Source of the DNA: JBBRMW01 sp965246845
GTDB taxonomy: Bacteria; Chloroflexota; Anaerolineae; Aggregatilineales; UBA2796
Assembly (NCBI GenBank): GCA_965246845.1
Contig: CBDFFR010000003.1
Coordinates: 248,001-312,000 of the forward strand
DNA length: 64,000 nt
Reading direction: 5' to 3'
Positions 24,537 through 33,374 of this stretch are shown here, one piece after another. The translations under genes were made by a program, and so were the position numbers. The notes under the pieces are model-generated. The model was given only the letters and a program-made list of their open reading frames with translations, did not search any database and was not told where the DNA came from. Within the stretch, counting starts at the first letter, position 1. Each line of letters opens with the position of its first letter.

Positions 24537-26447
24537 TTAGTGCGCCATCGCGACGGCGGCTTCGCCCACCTGACGTTTGCGGTTCGGCAACATCAGCGAA
24601 CTCAACGCACCAAGCCCGACGAACACGGATGCGACCGTCGCCGCAACCCGCCCCGCGTCGGCAAAGCCTGTTGCAAGCGCCTTCTGCAGGTCTCCGCTCA
24701 GGATCGTTACGTCGGGACCGAGTTCGGTTTTGATCGTCTTGACCACATCCGCGTTATCGAGGTCCACACCCAGCGTTTTGAGGATACCTTTTGCTTGCGG
24801 CGGTAGGTTCGCCAGCGCGGTATCCAGCACATTCGTATCGTTGCTGAAGCCTTCGTTGGCTTCCAGCCCGGCGATGATGCGGTCCTTCGCCGTCTTCTCG
24901 AACTGTCCGAATTGCGAGCCGATCAATTTGCTTGCGGGCGAAAGCGCGGTGTTCGCATTGACGCGCTTCACGAAATCGGTAAACGCGGTCGAGTTTTGCA
25001 CCAGCGGCGTCGCGGCGGTCGCGAAGTTGCCGAACAGCACTGCGCCGATTAGCGCGATACCGAGCGATGCGCCGATCTGCCGGATGGTGTTGTTTGCGCC
25101 GGACCCGATCCCGGCTTTTTCCGGCGGAATATCGGAGAGGACGATATTCGCAAGCTGCGCGACGGCGAGGCCGACGCCGACGCCATAGAGTACGAAAGGT
25201 GCGAGCAGCACGCTGTAATCCGCATCGGCGGTCAGCACGCGGCTAATCCAGAAGAGCGAGAGCGCTTCCGAAACCATGCCCGCCGTGACCACCCACTTCG
25301 CACCGAAACGCCCCGAAAGCTGGCCTGCCAGCGGCGCGGCAATCAACACCGCGACCGCGAAAGGCAGGAAACGCAGCCCGGTATCGAAAGCGCTCAAGCC
25401 CTTCGCAAGCTGGAAGTAGATCGAGAGGACGAGGACGACGCCGAACTCACCCAGCGCGACAATCGCAACGGTGAGCAGCCCATAGCGGAAACTGCGGTAG
25501 CGCAGCATCCCGAACTCGAATAGCGGTTCCCCGCCGCGCCGCTCCTGGGCGACTTCGATTACAACGAACACGGCAAGCAAGATTATCCCGACGAGGAACA
25601 CAATCGGGATGAACGAAGGCGTCCCGACCGGGACCGCCGTAATGCCCGTCGCGAGTTGCGGATAAGCGAAGCCGCCAATCGTGAAGACCTTCTTGGCTTC
25701 CAGCCAGCCATAGTTCTGACCTTCGATTGCGCCGAAGACGATCAGGCCGAGCGCCAGCGACGCAAGGACAATCCCAAGCACGTCGATCCGGTGCTTTGTC
25801 GTGTTGTCGCGCGTCTCGCGGATAGCCCACAGGCCGCCGAGGATCGCGATCAAGCCAATCGGCAGGTTGACCAAAAAGGTCAGGCGCCAGGTTTCCTGCG
25901 TCAGGCTATAGCCATTGTCGATCAGGTAGCCGCCGAGAACCGGGCCAAGGACCGCAGCGACACCCGCCGTCGCGCCCCAGATGCCAAAAGCCGCGCCGCG
26001 TTCCTTGCCCTTGAAGGTCGAAGAGATGATTGACAGCGTAGACGGGGACATCATCGCTGCGCCCATGCCCTGTACCGCGCGGAACAGGATCATGACTGCG
26101 ATATTCCCGGCCAGCCCGGTTCCGAGGGAACCAATCACGAAGACGACTGTACCGGCAATGAAGATATTGCGCCGCCCGTACTGGTCGCCAAGTTTGCCCC
26201 ATGTGATGAGCGCCGCGCCGAAGACGAGTGAATAAATCGAGTTGACCCATTCCGTATCCGCGAACGATGCATTGAACGTCTTGCGGATCGATGGGATTGC
26301 GATGTTGACGATGGTGCTGTCGATGACGATCAAGAGCAGGCTCAGGCTCAGGAGCAGGAGCGCTATCCAGCGCCGCTTGTAGGTAAGTTCTTCGGCGGGC
26401 GTCATCGGCGGGATGACCAGTGCTGCGCCGCTTGTTGCGGTTGCCAT
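24537..26447 (-). CDS. MFS multidrug exporter, DHA2 (14-TM) family
   Basis: 636 residues, EmrB/QacA type. The TM1 motif LLIVIDSTIVNIAIPSI, the loop 2-3 motif WGKLGDQYGRRN, and motif C (GATAGVAAVLGPVLGGYL) are all present. Between about residues 475 and 600 a long soluble stretch (TAATPLVQNSTAF to DLQKALATGFADAG) precedes the last helix, a common extracytoplasmic insert. It exports lipophilic drugs or cations using the proton gradient. It lies 3 nt downstream of a TetR gene and is surely controlled by it. Confidence 0.92.
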   Translation of the reverse strand: MATATSGAALVIPPMTPAEELTYKRRWIALLLLSLSLLLIVIDSTIVNIAIPSIRKTFNASFADTEWVNSIYSLVFGAALITWGKLGDQYGRRNIFIAGTVVFVIGSLGTGLAGNIAVMILFRAVQGMGAAMMSPSTLSIISSTFKGKERGAAFGIWGATAGVAAVLGPVLGGYLIDNGYSLTQETWRLTFLVNLPIGLIAILGGLWAIRETRDNTTKHRIDVLGIVLASLALGLIVFGAIEGQNYGWLEAKKVFTIGGFAYPQLATGITAVPVGTPSFIPIVFLVGIILLAVFVVIEVAQERRGGEPLFEFGMLRYRSFRYGLLTVAIVALGEFGVVLVLSIYFQLAKGLSAFDTGLRFLPFAVAVLIAAPLAGQLSGRFGAKWVVTAGMVSEALSLFWISRVLTADADYSVLLAPFVLYGVGVGLAVAQLANIVLSDIPPEKAGIGSGANNTIRQIGASLGIALIGAVLFGNFATAATPLVQNSTAFTDFVKRVNANTALSPASKLIGSQFGQFEKTAKDRIIAGLEANEGFSNDTNVLDTALANLPPQAKGILKTLGVDLDNADVVKTIKTELGPDVTILSGDLQKALATGFADAGRVAATVASVFVGLGALSSLMLPNRKRQVGEAAVAMAH

Positions 26448-26450
26448 AGG

Positions 26451-27050
26451 TTACAGTCCTTTTTGGGGTTTGATGCCATTCATGAATACGGTGGTCAGGG
26501 TTTCGAGGAGCGCGTCACGGTTGCGCCCGGTGCACGTCAGCATGTCTTCCATATCGGTACGCATCATCGCGATCACCATCCGTACGATCACGCACGTATT
26601 CAGCGCCGGGTTGATCGCGCCTTCGGTGCGTGCCTGTTCCGCGAGTTCCTCCAGAAGCTGGATCAGATCGTGCATTGCTGCGACATAGCGCGGATGCTTT
26701 TTCACGGTCATGATCGGCAGCATGAGACCCGCCTGCCCGAAGTCGAGACGCCGCTTGTAGCTCGTGATCAGACAGCGTTCCAGACGCTGGATAGCGGGTT
26801 CGTTCGGGTCGGTCTGGGCGCGTACGTCGTCGATGGCGATCCGTAGCGAGCGACAGATAACATTGACCGCGACCTCTTCTTTGGTATCGAAGTGTTGGTA
26901 AAGTGTGGCTTTCGAGACGCCGACACGCGCCGCCAGGTCGTCCATGCTCATCGCTTCATAGCCGACTTCTCCGAGCATGGCATAGGCCGTGTCGATGATG
27001 ACCTCCTCCCGCAATTGCCGTTGGCGCTCTTTCAGATTGGATACAGACAT
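26451..27050 (-). CDS. TetR family transcriptional repressor
   Basis: 199 residues. The N-terminal HTH reads EVIIDTAYAMLGEVGYEAMS, MDDLAARVGVSKATLYQHFD, typical of TetR. The rest is an all-helical ligand domain (TetR_C-like). Likely binds the operator at 27087-27105 on its own promoter and releases it when an exporter substrate is bound. Forms an operon with the DHA2 exporter. Confidence 0.93.
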   Translation of the reverse strand: MSVSNLKERQRQLREEVIIDTAYAMLGEVGYEAMSMDDLAARVGVSKATLYQHFDTKEEVAVNVICRSLRIAIDDVRAQTDPNEPAIQRLERCLITSYKRRLDFGQAGLMLPIMTVKKHPRYVAAMHDLIQLLEELAEQARTEGAINPALNTCVIVRMVIAMMRTDMEDMLTCTGRNRDALLETLTTVFMNGIKPQKGL

Positions 27051-27086
27051 TGAATTGAACCTGGAGTTCGATAACTAAACTCTGGG

Positions 27087-27120
27087 TTCAGAATATAAAC
27101 CTGAATTTCTGTGTTGTCAA
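27087..27120 (-). promoter_or_regulatory. TetR/exporter promoter with operator over the -10
   Basis: Minus strand TTGACA (27120-27115), 17-nt spacer, TATATT (27097-27092). The inverted repeat TTCAG-N9-CTGAA (27087-27105) covers the -10 box, a standard arrangement for TetR autorepression. Confidence 0.6.
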
Positions 27121-27131
27121 TTGGGAGATTT

Positions 27132-27159
27132 TTGTGAAATCCAGTCCGCTTCGTATATT
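27132..27159 (+). promoter_or_regulatory. Possible promoter of the permease pair
   Basis: TTGTGA (27132-27137), 16-nt spacer, TATATT (27154-27159), 38 nt before the permease ATG. Moderate match only. Confidence 0.4.
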
Positions 27160-27196
27160 GCGCTCTTAACATGATTTCAGGTATCGTTGCTGCACG

Positions 27197-28150
27197 ATGT
27201 CAACAACGCTCACTCAATCTACCTTTCAAAAACTCGACAGTGGATCACGCTGGCGGGCGCGCTTTGGCCGCTTCATCCTGCCCTACCTGTTGATCCTGCC
27301 GACGCTGCTCTTCATCAGCGCGTTTACGCTGTGGCCAGCGGTGAGCGCGGTCATCAACAGCACAATTAAACCCGCGCCGACCGTCCGGCAACAGCCCGCG
27401 TTTGTTGGCCTGCAAAATTACATCGACCTCTTCAACCCGGATAAAGAAATCGGGCAGGTTTTCCCGCGCGTGCTGCTGAACACGCTGGTTTTCGTCGGCG
27501 TGACCGTCCCGGTATCGATGGTGCTGTCGTTTTTCCTCGCGCTTGCACTCAATCGCAAAATTCGCGGCTTGACCTTCTTTCGATTTGCGTTTTTCTATCC
27601 CGTGCTGCTCCCTCTGATAGGCGCAGCGAGTATTTTTGCCTTCATCTATGCGGATAACATCGGCCTCGCGAATATCCTGCTGCGCGGCGTTGGTCTACCA
27701 GGAATCAAATGGATCGGTGACGCGACGTGGACGCCTATCGCGATCATGATCGTCGCGCTCTGGAAGCAGACGGGCTTCTATATGATCCTGTACCTCGCCG
27801 GGTTGCAAGCGCTGCCCACCGATGTCTACGAAGCAGCGGACCTCGACGGCGCGGCAGCCTGGACGAAAATCCGGCGAATCACGCTGCCGCTGCTCAGTGG
27901 CACGACCGTGTTCATCTTGACTGCTGCCGCCGCGAATGCGTTTCAGCAGGTCGATCAGCTTTACGCGCTGGGCGAAGGCAGCCCCGCCGACCGGAGTAAT
28001 TTGCTGCTCTATTTCATCTTCCAGAAATACAGCGAACGCGCCAATCAGGGCTATGTGAACGCGATCACGGTCATCCTGCTCGTGCTGCTGCTCTGCTTCA
28101 CAATTTTCAACCTGCGGGTGGTCGAGGGGCAGGCGTACTATGAAAACTGA
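27197..28150 (+). CDS. Sugar ABC transporter permease (MalF/UgpA type)
   Basis: 317 residues with about six membrane helices. The inner-face EAA loop reads YEAADLDGAAAWTKIRRITLPLL, which docks on the ATPase. The N-terminus starts with a short cytosolic tail and PYLLILPTLLFISAF. It overlaps the next permease by 11 nt. No binding protein or ATPase gene is adjacent; the lone ATPase at 34890 or one outside the window may serve it. Confidence 0.92.
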   Translation: MSTTLTQSTFQKLDSGSRWRARFGRFILPYLLILPTLLFISAFTLWPAVSAVINSTIKPAPTVRQQPAFVGLQNYIDLFNPDKEIGQVFPRVLLNTLVFVGVTVPVSMVLSFFLALALNRKIRGLTFFRFAFFYPVLLPLIGAASIFAFIYADNIGLANILLRGVGLPGIKWIGDATWTPIAIMIVALWKQTGFYMILYLAGLQALPTDVYEAADLDGAAAWTKIRRITLPLLSGTTVFILTAAAANAFQQVDQLYALGEGSPADRSNLLLYFIFQKYSERANQGYVNAITVILLVLLLCFTIFNLRVVEGQAYYEN

Positions 28151-28979
28151 GCGCCGCGCGAACCATTGGGCAAGCCGGGTCATGACAGGCGCGCTGATCG
28201 TCGCAGCGTTGTTCTGGCTCATCCCGCTCATCTGGACGGTGCTGGTCAGCCTACGCCCACCGGATGAGTCACTGGTGCAGGGCAATATCCTCTTCGGTAG
28301 CCGTATCACGCTGGAAAACTTCATCGAGACCTTCCGCATCGTGGATTGGGTCGGCCAGTACATCACAACGCTCATTTTCGTGTTCGGCGTGCTGGCCGTC
28401 CAGATTGTCACGATTGTGTTGGCGGGATATGCATTCGCGCGCATCCGGTTTCGTGGGCGTACTGTGTTGTTGACGCTTACGCTAATTCAATTGATGATTC
28501 CGTCGGCGGTGCTGCTCGTGCCGAACTTCGCGACCGTGCGCGGTTTGTCGCTCTACGATACGAAGCTGGCGTTGATGCTCCCCTACTTCGGGTCCGCATT
28601 CGGCACGTTCCTGATGCGCCAGACCTTCCGGCAGGTTCCGCTCGATCTGGAAGACGCCGCGCGGATCGATGGCTGTGGCTGGGTCGGAATTCTTCGCAAT
28701 GTATATCTGCCCGCATCCGGTCCGACGCTGGTGGCGTTCAGCCTCGTTTCGATTGCAGCGCGCTGGAATGAATTCCTGTGGCCGCTGATGATCACCCAGA
28801 GCAAATCGAACCGGGTGCTGACTGTCGGGCTGGCGCAGGTCTTGCGTACAAACGAAGTCGGTGCGCTTTACGGACAAATCACCGCCGGGGTGCTGATCGT
28901 CTCATTTACGCTGCTGATCCTGTTTGTCATCTTACAGAAACAGTTTGTCAATAGTTTTTTGAGGTCTGGATTGAAATAA
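28140..28979 (+). CDS. Sugar ABC transporter permease (MalG/UgpE type)
   Basis: 279 residues with six helices. The EAA loop is LEDAARIDGCGWVGILRNVYLP. Typical ends: N-terminal LIVAALFWLIPLIWTVLVSL and C-terminal LQKQFVNSFLRSGLK. Partner of the upstream MalF-like permease in a heterodimeric channel. Its stop is followed by an AT-rich stretch and then, 215 nt on, a strong terminator. Confidence 0.92.
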   Translation: MKTERRANHWASRVMTGALIVAALFWLIPLIWTVLVSLRPPDESLVQGNILFGSRITLENFIETFRIVDWVGQYITTLIFVFGVLAVQIVTIVLAGYAFARIRFRGRTVLLTLTLIQLMIPSAVLLVPNFATVRGLSLYDTKLALMLPYFGSAFGTFLMRQTFRQVPLDLEDAARIDGCGWVGILRNVYLPASGPTLVAFSLVSIAARWNEFLWPLMITQSKSNRVLTVGLAQVLRTNEVGALYGQITAGVLIVSFTLLILFVILQKQFVNSFLRSGLK

Positions 28980-29119
28980 ACGTGATTTAAAATAATTTAT
29001 ATTTCACTAATTTATGTTTATGCGCAAGTAGTGAAATGCTTGTTTAGCGTTAAGGAACTGTGAAAAATTTCCTCAATCTTTTTTACACACCATTCACAAT
29101 CTTTTGACGTTAGTGGGGA
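28980..29119. other. AT-rich intergenic stretch
   Basis: Markedly lower GC than the rest of the window. I see no coding frame or family signature in it; it leads into the promoter at 29120. Confidence 0.5.
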
Positions 29120-29148
29120 TTGCATATCATGCACAGCGCTCGTATACT
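29120..29148 (+). promoter_or_regulatory. Sigma-70-like promoter of candidate small RNA
   Basis: TTGCAT (29120-29125), exactly 17 nt, TATACT (29143-29148). The expected start is near 29155. No open reading frame follows before the terminator at 29194. Confidence 0.6.
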
Positions 29149-29154
29149 TCCTTT

Positions 29155-29222
29155 CAAGAGATTAGAAAAAAACATTTTCCAAAAAGATTTAACAAAGCCC
29201 GCCGCAAGCGGGCTTTATTTTT
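29155..29222 (+). ncRNA. Candidate small RNA of about 70 nt
   Basis: The span between the promoter at 29120-29148 and the intrinsic terminator at 29194-29225 is too short for a protein, A-rich and single-stranded in the middle (AGAAAAAAACATTTTCC), then ends in the terminator hairpin. The 29397 gene has its own promoter at 29284-29313, so this unit seems independent. It does not resemble 6S, SRP or tmRNA. No family is recognised. Confidence 0.45.
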
Positions 29223-29225
29223 AAT
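29194..29225 (+). terminator. Rho-independent terminator
   Basis: AAAGCCCGC (29194-29202), loop CGCAA, GCGGGCTTT (29208-29216), then ATTTTTAATT. The perfect 9-bp stem with a U-rich tail reads on the plus strand. Confidence 0.9.
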
Positions 29226-29283
29226 TATCGATTATTTTTAATTCTTTGGTGTGTTTTGCTGTTGTTATAAAGTCCTAAAACCC

Positions 29284-29313
29284 TTGCATTATCACGGCTC
29301 ATACGGCTACAAT
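29284..29313 (+). promoter_or_regulatory. Promoter of the BTAD regulator gene
   Basis: TTGCAT (29284-29289), 18-nt spacer, TACAAT (29308-29313). Confidence 0.5.
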
Positions 29314-29396
29314 AGGCATTGGTTAGGAGTTTGCTTATTACCTTCTGACTACCTATTGTGAGCCTTCCCCGGCAGTTTCAAAGGCAGCCGCAATTC

Positions 29397-30467
29397 ATGG
29401 ATCCCACACTACTCAATCACTACAGCACATTTCCAATCCTCATGCTGCATCCAAATTCGCATGGCTATCGTGCCTTGCTACCTGTATTGATGGAGCGTAA
29501 AGAGCAGACCGTCATCTTTTTGACAATTCCGGCAAACGCGACCACCGCTCAGGTATTTAGCGAACTGCTGTGTCAGGCATTAAGCGGTCAGGTGGGTAAG
29601 GTCTTCGCGCCATTCGACGGCAAACACGCGCTTCAACGTTGGTCGAAATCATTTGTGCAGATGCTCAAAAGCATTGCGCCCTATCTGCTCATCATCGATG
29701 CAATTGACTATCTGGATGATGCGCAGACAGTCCCGATTTTTCGCGCGCTGGTCGAAGCCGAAATGCCCGGCAGCCAGACTATCCTTTTCGGGCGGCGTAT
29801 CCCCGCTACGCTGTTCATGGACGCGGCAATGCGCGGCAAGGTCGCGCTGGTTCCCGTCGATGAAGATGGCATGTTCCTGGATTATACGCGCCCCCGTGAG
29901 AGTCAACGCACTCTCGTTGAAATCCACGCTTTTGGGCAGGGGCGCGTCGTCATCAAGGGCAGTCCGGTACAGGATTGGGGTGGTCACCTGCCGCGCGCAT
30001 TGTTCCTATTCATGACCGATAAAGTCATGGCAACGCGCGACTCGATTTTCGAGGCCTTCTGGCCGTCTCTGCACCCGAAGCAGGCGACGAACGTTTTCCA
30101 CGTTACCAAGCGAAAAATAAAAGAGATACTCGATGTCGATCTAACGGAGTATACATCGGGCTTTTATCGAATCGCTGCGAACCTCGAAGTTCACTACGAC
30201 GTGTTCAAATTCATCGAAGCGGTCCAGCAAGCCGAGACGCTGGATGAACAGGCTGCAATTGCAAATCTGGAGCGTGCGGTCAGTCTCTATCGCGGCAATT
30301 ACCTGATGGGGATGACCCAACCCTGGGCGGTTCAGAGGCGCAGCGAACTACGCTCGACCTATGGGGAGGCATTGCGAAACCTTTCCAGTTTGTACAGCAC
30401 TGCTGGAAACAATGTACGCGCGACTGCGCTTGCGGCGCGCGCACAGGCGTTCGCGCGCGAAGCATAA
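29397..30467 (+). CDS. BTAD/SARP-type regulator with degenerate NTPase region
   Basis: 356 residues from ATG 29397; a GTG at 29358 would add 13. Order of parts: an N-terminal NTPase-like region (about 1-155) with a Walker-B-like strand YLLIIDAIDYLDD but no recognisable GxxxxGK[ST] loop (the site reads LLPVLMERKEQTVIFLTI); a short linker with VEIHAFGQGRVVIKG; a winged-helix OmpR-like DNA-binding segment (RALFLFMTDKVMATRDSIFEAFWP, NVFHVTKRKIKEIL); and a bacterial transcriptional activator (BTAD) tail of helical repeats (YDVFKFIEAVQQAETLDEQ, LYRGNYLMGM). Probably an activator whose sensing part no longer hydrolyses nucleotide. Targets are unknown. Confidence 0.75.
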   Translation: MDPTLLNHYSTFPILMLHPNSHGYRALLPVLMERKEQTVIFLTIPANATTAQVFSELLCQALSGQVGKVFAPFDGKHALQRWSKSFVQMLKSIAPYLLIIDAIDYLDDAQTVPIFRALVEAEMPGSQTILFGRRIPATLFMDAAMRGKVALVPVDEDGMFLDYTRPRESQRTLVEIHAFGQGRVVIKGSPVQDWGGHLPRALFLFMTDKVMATRDSIFEAFWPSLHPKQATNVFHVTKRKIKEILDVDLTEYTSGFYRIAANLEVHYDVFKFIEAVQQAETLDEQAAIANLERAVSLYRGNYLMGMTQPWAVQRRSELRSTYGEALRNLSSLYSTAGNNVRATALAARAQAFAREA

Positions 30468-30480
30468 TACTCCGTCCTGC

Positions 30481-31164
30481 TCATCCATACACGATTACAT
30501 GCAATTCGGCGGGACCATGCACGCCGAGGATCGTCTGCATTTCAATATCACTGGTGCGGCTGGGTCCGGTGATGAAGACGACACTGTTGGATTGCATCAG
30601 CGCATAACGTCCGTCTTCGTGCAGCCAGTCTTCGAGACGCGGATAAATCGACCCACGCGGCAGGAGCGCGATATGCACGGGCGGTAACAACGACGGCAGC
30701 CGTCCCTGTCCGTCGCGCGTGGTGAGCGCGAGCGTCCCGGTGGTCGCAAAGGCGGCATCCGCACCCGTGATCCCGACCTTGATCGGCTCTATTTCGCGCA
30801 GCACGTCGGCGCGTCCCTCACGGCGCGCAAGGGGGACGGTCATCGTGATTCCTTTGGTCGAGAGCGCCCCACCGATTGCCGGGATGGGCAGCGTCTCCCA
30901 GCCCATCACGCTATCGACCTCCCCAACTGAGTCCAGAATGCCAAGCAGGAAATCTATCGCGCTTTCGGTATCGGTCGCGGCGTAAACCTTGCCGCTGAGT
31001 CGTTCGACTTCGACGCGGAAGCGCTCCAGCAGGTCGCCCTCCGGCTCAATCGTGACCGGACGATACTCGGTCGGGTGTGGCGGCGCATCCTCGAAAGGCG
31101 CGTGCTGACTGCGCAGCCGCTTCAGGATCGCCGCACGCGCTTTATCCGAACGTTCAAATGCCAT
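30481..31164 (-). CDS. lutC: LUD domain protein, lactate utilisation protein C
   Basis: 227 residues of the LutC/YkgG family. Blocks VYAATDTESAIDFLLG, VGITGADAAFATTGTLALTT and LPPVHIALLPRG are typical. With LutA and LutB it forms the iron-sulfur L-lactate oxidising complex described in Bacillus. ATG 31164 is preferred: it lies 2 nt after the lutB stop with GGGAAG upstream. The longer frame to 31200 would run inside lutB. Confidence 0.9.
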   Translation of the reverse strand: MAFERSDKARAAILKRLRSQHAPFEDAPPHPTEYRPVTIEPEGDLLERFRVEVERLSGKVYAATDTESAIDFLLGILDSVGEVDSVMGWETLPIPAIGGALSTKGITMTVPLARREGRADVLREIEPIKVGITGADAAFATTGTLALTTRDGQGRLPSLLPPVHIALLPRGSIYPRLEDWLHEDGRYALMQSNSVVFITGPSRTSDIEMQTILGVHGPAELHVIVYG

Positions 31165-31166
31165 TC

Positions 31167-32582
31167 TCAGCGCTTCCCGTTCTGTTCGCGTTTGCGCCAC
31201 AGTTCATGGAACGACTTCGGCGCAAATGCCGGAAAGTCGCGGTTCTTTGTCCAGTTGCCGAGCATCCCCGGCAGGTTGTGAAGCTGCCCGTCTTCCGCAA
31301 TCGTACGCGAGGCGACCGAGGCAGCCTTCCCGCTTGCTTCATAAAGTGTTTGGTTGCTCATCGCGACGCGCCAGCCCTTGATCGCGCCCGTAATCACGGC
31401 GGGCGTATCGCCTTCATCCACCAGATCGGCGCGCAGCCGGAGCAACATTGCCGGGATGTCGATGTCCACCGGACACGCGGTTTTGCACGCCCCGCACAGG
31501 CTGCTCGCGTGCGGAAGCGGCGCGGCGTTATGGATGCCAACCATCAGCGGCGTAATCACCGCGCCAATCGGACCGGGATAAACCCATCCGTAACTATGGC
31601 CGCCAACGTTTTGGTACACTGGACAGGTATTCAGGCACGCGCCGCACCGTATGCAGGCCAGCGCTTCCGCATATTCCGTCTCGCGAATGCGCGAGCGCCC
31701 GTTATCCAGAAAAATGACGTACATTCGCTCCGGTCCGTCCTCGTCTTCGACGTGCGCGGGACCGCTCATCATGTGGACGTAAGCCGTCAGGCGCTGCCCA
31801 GTTGCGCTGCGTGTGAGCAGTTGAACAAGCGTCCCGAAATCATCTACATTCTCAATCACTTTTTCAATCCCGACGACAGCGACATGCACGCGCGGCAGGG
31901 ATGAACACATCCGTCCGTTGCCCTCGTTCGTGACAATCGCGATAGTGCCAGTCTCCGCGATGGCGAAGTTCCCGCCCGTGATGCCCATATCCGCGCTCAG
32001 GAAGTGTTCGCGCATGTACGCACGCGCGGCTTTGGTGAGCGCGCCGGGGTCGGTCGTCGGCTCGATGCCGAGTTTTTCTACAAACAGGTCGCTCACCTGC
32101 TCGCGCGTCTTGTGAATAATCGGGTAGACGATATGTGAGGGCGTGTCGTGGTCGATCTGGACGACGAACTCACCGAGATCGGTCTCGATCACTTCCAGCC
32201 CGGCGTCTTCGAGCGCATGGTTGAGACCCGTCTCTTCGGTCGCCATGCTCTTGCCCTTCGCTATCTTGTGGACGCCGTGCCGCCGCGCGATCTCGATTAC
32301 GAGTTCGTTGCACGTCTGCGCGTCTTCCGCGTAAAGGACCGTCCCGCCGCGTTCGGTGAACTTCTCCTCGAATTGTTCCAGTAGGTCGGGCATATCGTGC
32401 AGCGCTCGCAACCGTGCCGCGCGCCCCTGCGCCCGGAGCGCCGCCGCGTGGTTGGCTTCGGCCATGCCCGCAATGCGTCCATTGACGCCGCGCCCGGTCC
32501 CGCGATCCAGCGCGGTTTGCAGCGTTATATCCTGAATGGCAATTGTCGCGCTCTGGACAAATTCGTTCGATTTAATCTGCAT
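31167..32582 (-). CDS. lutB: Lactate utilisation iron-sulfur protein B
   Basis: 471 residues. N-terminal LUD-like domain (HGVHKIAKGKSMATEETGLN, GGNFAIAETGTIAIVTNEGN). Two 4Fe-4S motifs: CIRCGACLNTCPVYQNVGG and the partial CGACKTACPVDIDIP. The start ATG 32582 overlaps the last codons of lutA by 11 nt, and similarity begins at QIKSNEF; the longer open frame to 32660 is read-through in the lutA region. Second subunit of the L-lactate dehydrogenase complex. Confidence 0.92.
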   Translation of the reverse strand: MQIKSNEFVQSATIAIQDITLQTALDRGTGRGVNGRIAGMAEANHAAALRAQGRAARLRALHDMPDLLEQFEEKFTERGGTVLYAEDAQTCNELVIEIARRHGVHKIAKGKSMATEETGLNHALEDAGLEVIETDLGEFVVQIDHDTPSHIVYPIIHKTREQVSDLFVEKLGIEPTTDPGALTKAARAYMREHFLSADMGITGGNFAIAETGTIAIVTNEGNGRMCSSLPRVHVAVVGIEKVIENVDDFGTLVQLLTRSATGQRLTAYVHMMSGPAHVEDEDGPERMYVIFLDNGRSRIRETEYAEALACIRCGACLNTCPVYQNVGGHSYGWVYPGPIGAVITPLMVGIHNAAPLPHASSLCGACKTACPVDIDIPAMLLRLRADLVDEGDTPAVITGAIKGWRVAMSNQTLYEASGKAASVASRTIAEDGQLHNLPGMLGNWTKNRDFPAFAPKSFHELWRKREQNGKR

Positions 32583-33351
32583 GGTGGCCGACCTTCCCCG
32601 CGAGCAAATCCGCGACGTGAACCACGCGCTTCGGGCAGCCCTGCCGCGAGAGGCCGCCATTCATCTGCGTGAGACAGCTTGCATCGCACGTCACGATTAC
32701 ATCGGCGGCGCTCTCCGCGATGTTCTGCACTTTGTCATTGAGCATCGCGCCCGAAACATCCGGCATTTTGATCGCGAACAGCCCGCCGAAGCCGCAGCAT
32801 TGATCCGCGCCCTTGAGTTCTTCGACCGTCACGCCGCCCATGCTCCCGACGAGCGCGCGGGGCTGCTCTTTGATGCCCAGCCCACGCAGCCCGTGACAGG
32901 CATCATGCAGCGCGACCTTGATCGGTAAGTCGAGCGCCGCGCCAATATCGGTGATGCCGAGGCCATCTACGATGAATTCCGTCAGCTCCCAGGTGATGCT
33001 GGCGGCGTACACTGCGCGGTCGTACCACACCGGATCATCGGCGAAGAGGTCCGTATAGAAATGCCGAACCATCGTCGCGCATGACCCGGAAGGTGTGACG
33101 ATCACTTCTGCATCTTTGAAGGAATCGAGGAAGTGCTTCGCTACGGCGGTCGCATCGTCACGATAACCCGCATTGAAGCCCATTTGCCCGCAGCAGGTTT
33201 GCGCGTGTGGGAAGTCCACTTCGCAGCCGAGCCGCTCCAGAACTTCAACCGCCGACATCCCCGTTTCGGGGTAGATCATGTCGACGATACACGTTACGAA
33301 AAACGAGACTTTCTTATGTTTCGCAGGGAGCTGCCGAATGTGTTGTGTCAT
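32572..33351 (-). CDS. lutA: Lactate utilisation Fe-S oxidoreductase A
   Basis: 259 residues with two CCG domains, each with a cysteine-rich end: TCCGQMGFNAGY and QCCGFGGLFA. These bind Fe-S clusters in the LutABC/GlcF family. N-terminal VSFFVTCIVDMIYPETG is diagnostic for LutA/YkgE. Follows trpB by 23 nt on the same strand and overlaps lutB. Confidence 0.92.
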   Translation of the reverse strand: MTQHIRQLPAKHKKVSFFVTCIVDMIYPETGMSAVEVLERLGCEVDFPHAQTCCGQMGFNAGYRDDATAVAKHFLDSFKDAEVIVTPSGSCATMVRHFYTDLFADDPVWYDRAVYAASITWELTEFIVDGLGITDIGAALDLPIKVALHDACHGLRGLGIKEQPRALVGSMGGVTVEELKGADQCCGFGGLFAIKMPDVSGAMLNDKVQNIAESAADVIVTCDASCLTQMNGGLSRQGCPKRVVHVADLLAGKVGHHAD

Positions 33352-33374
33352 TGAGTTTTCGGATTCAATCGCGT

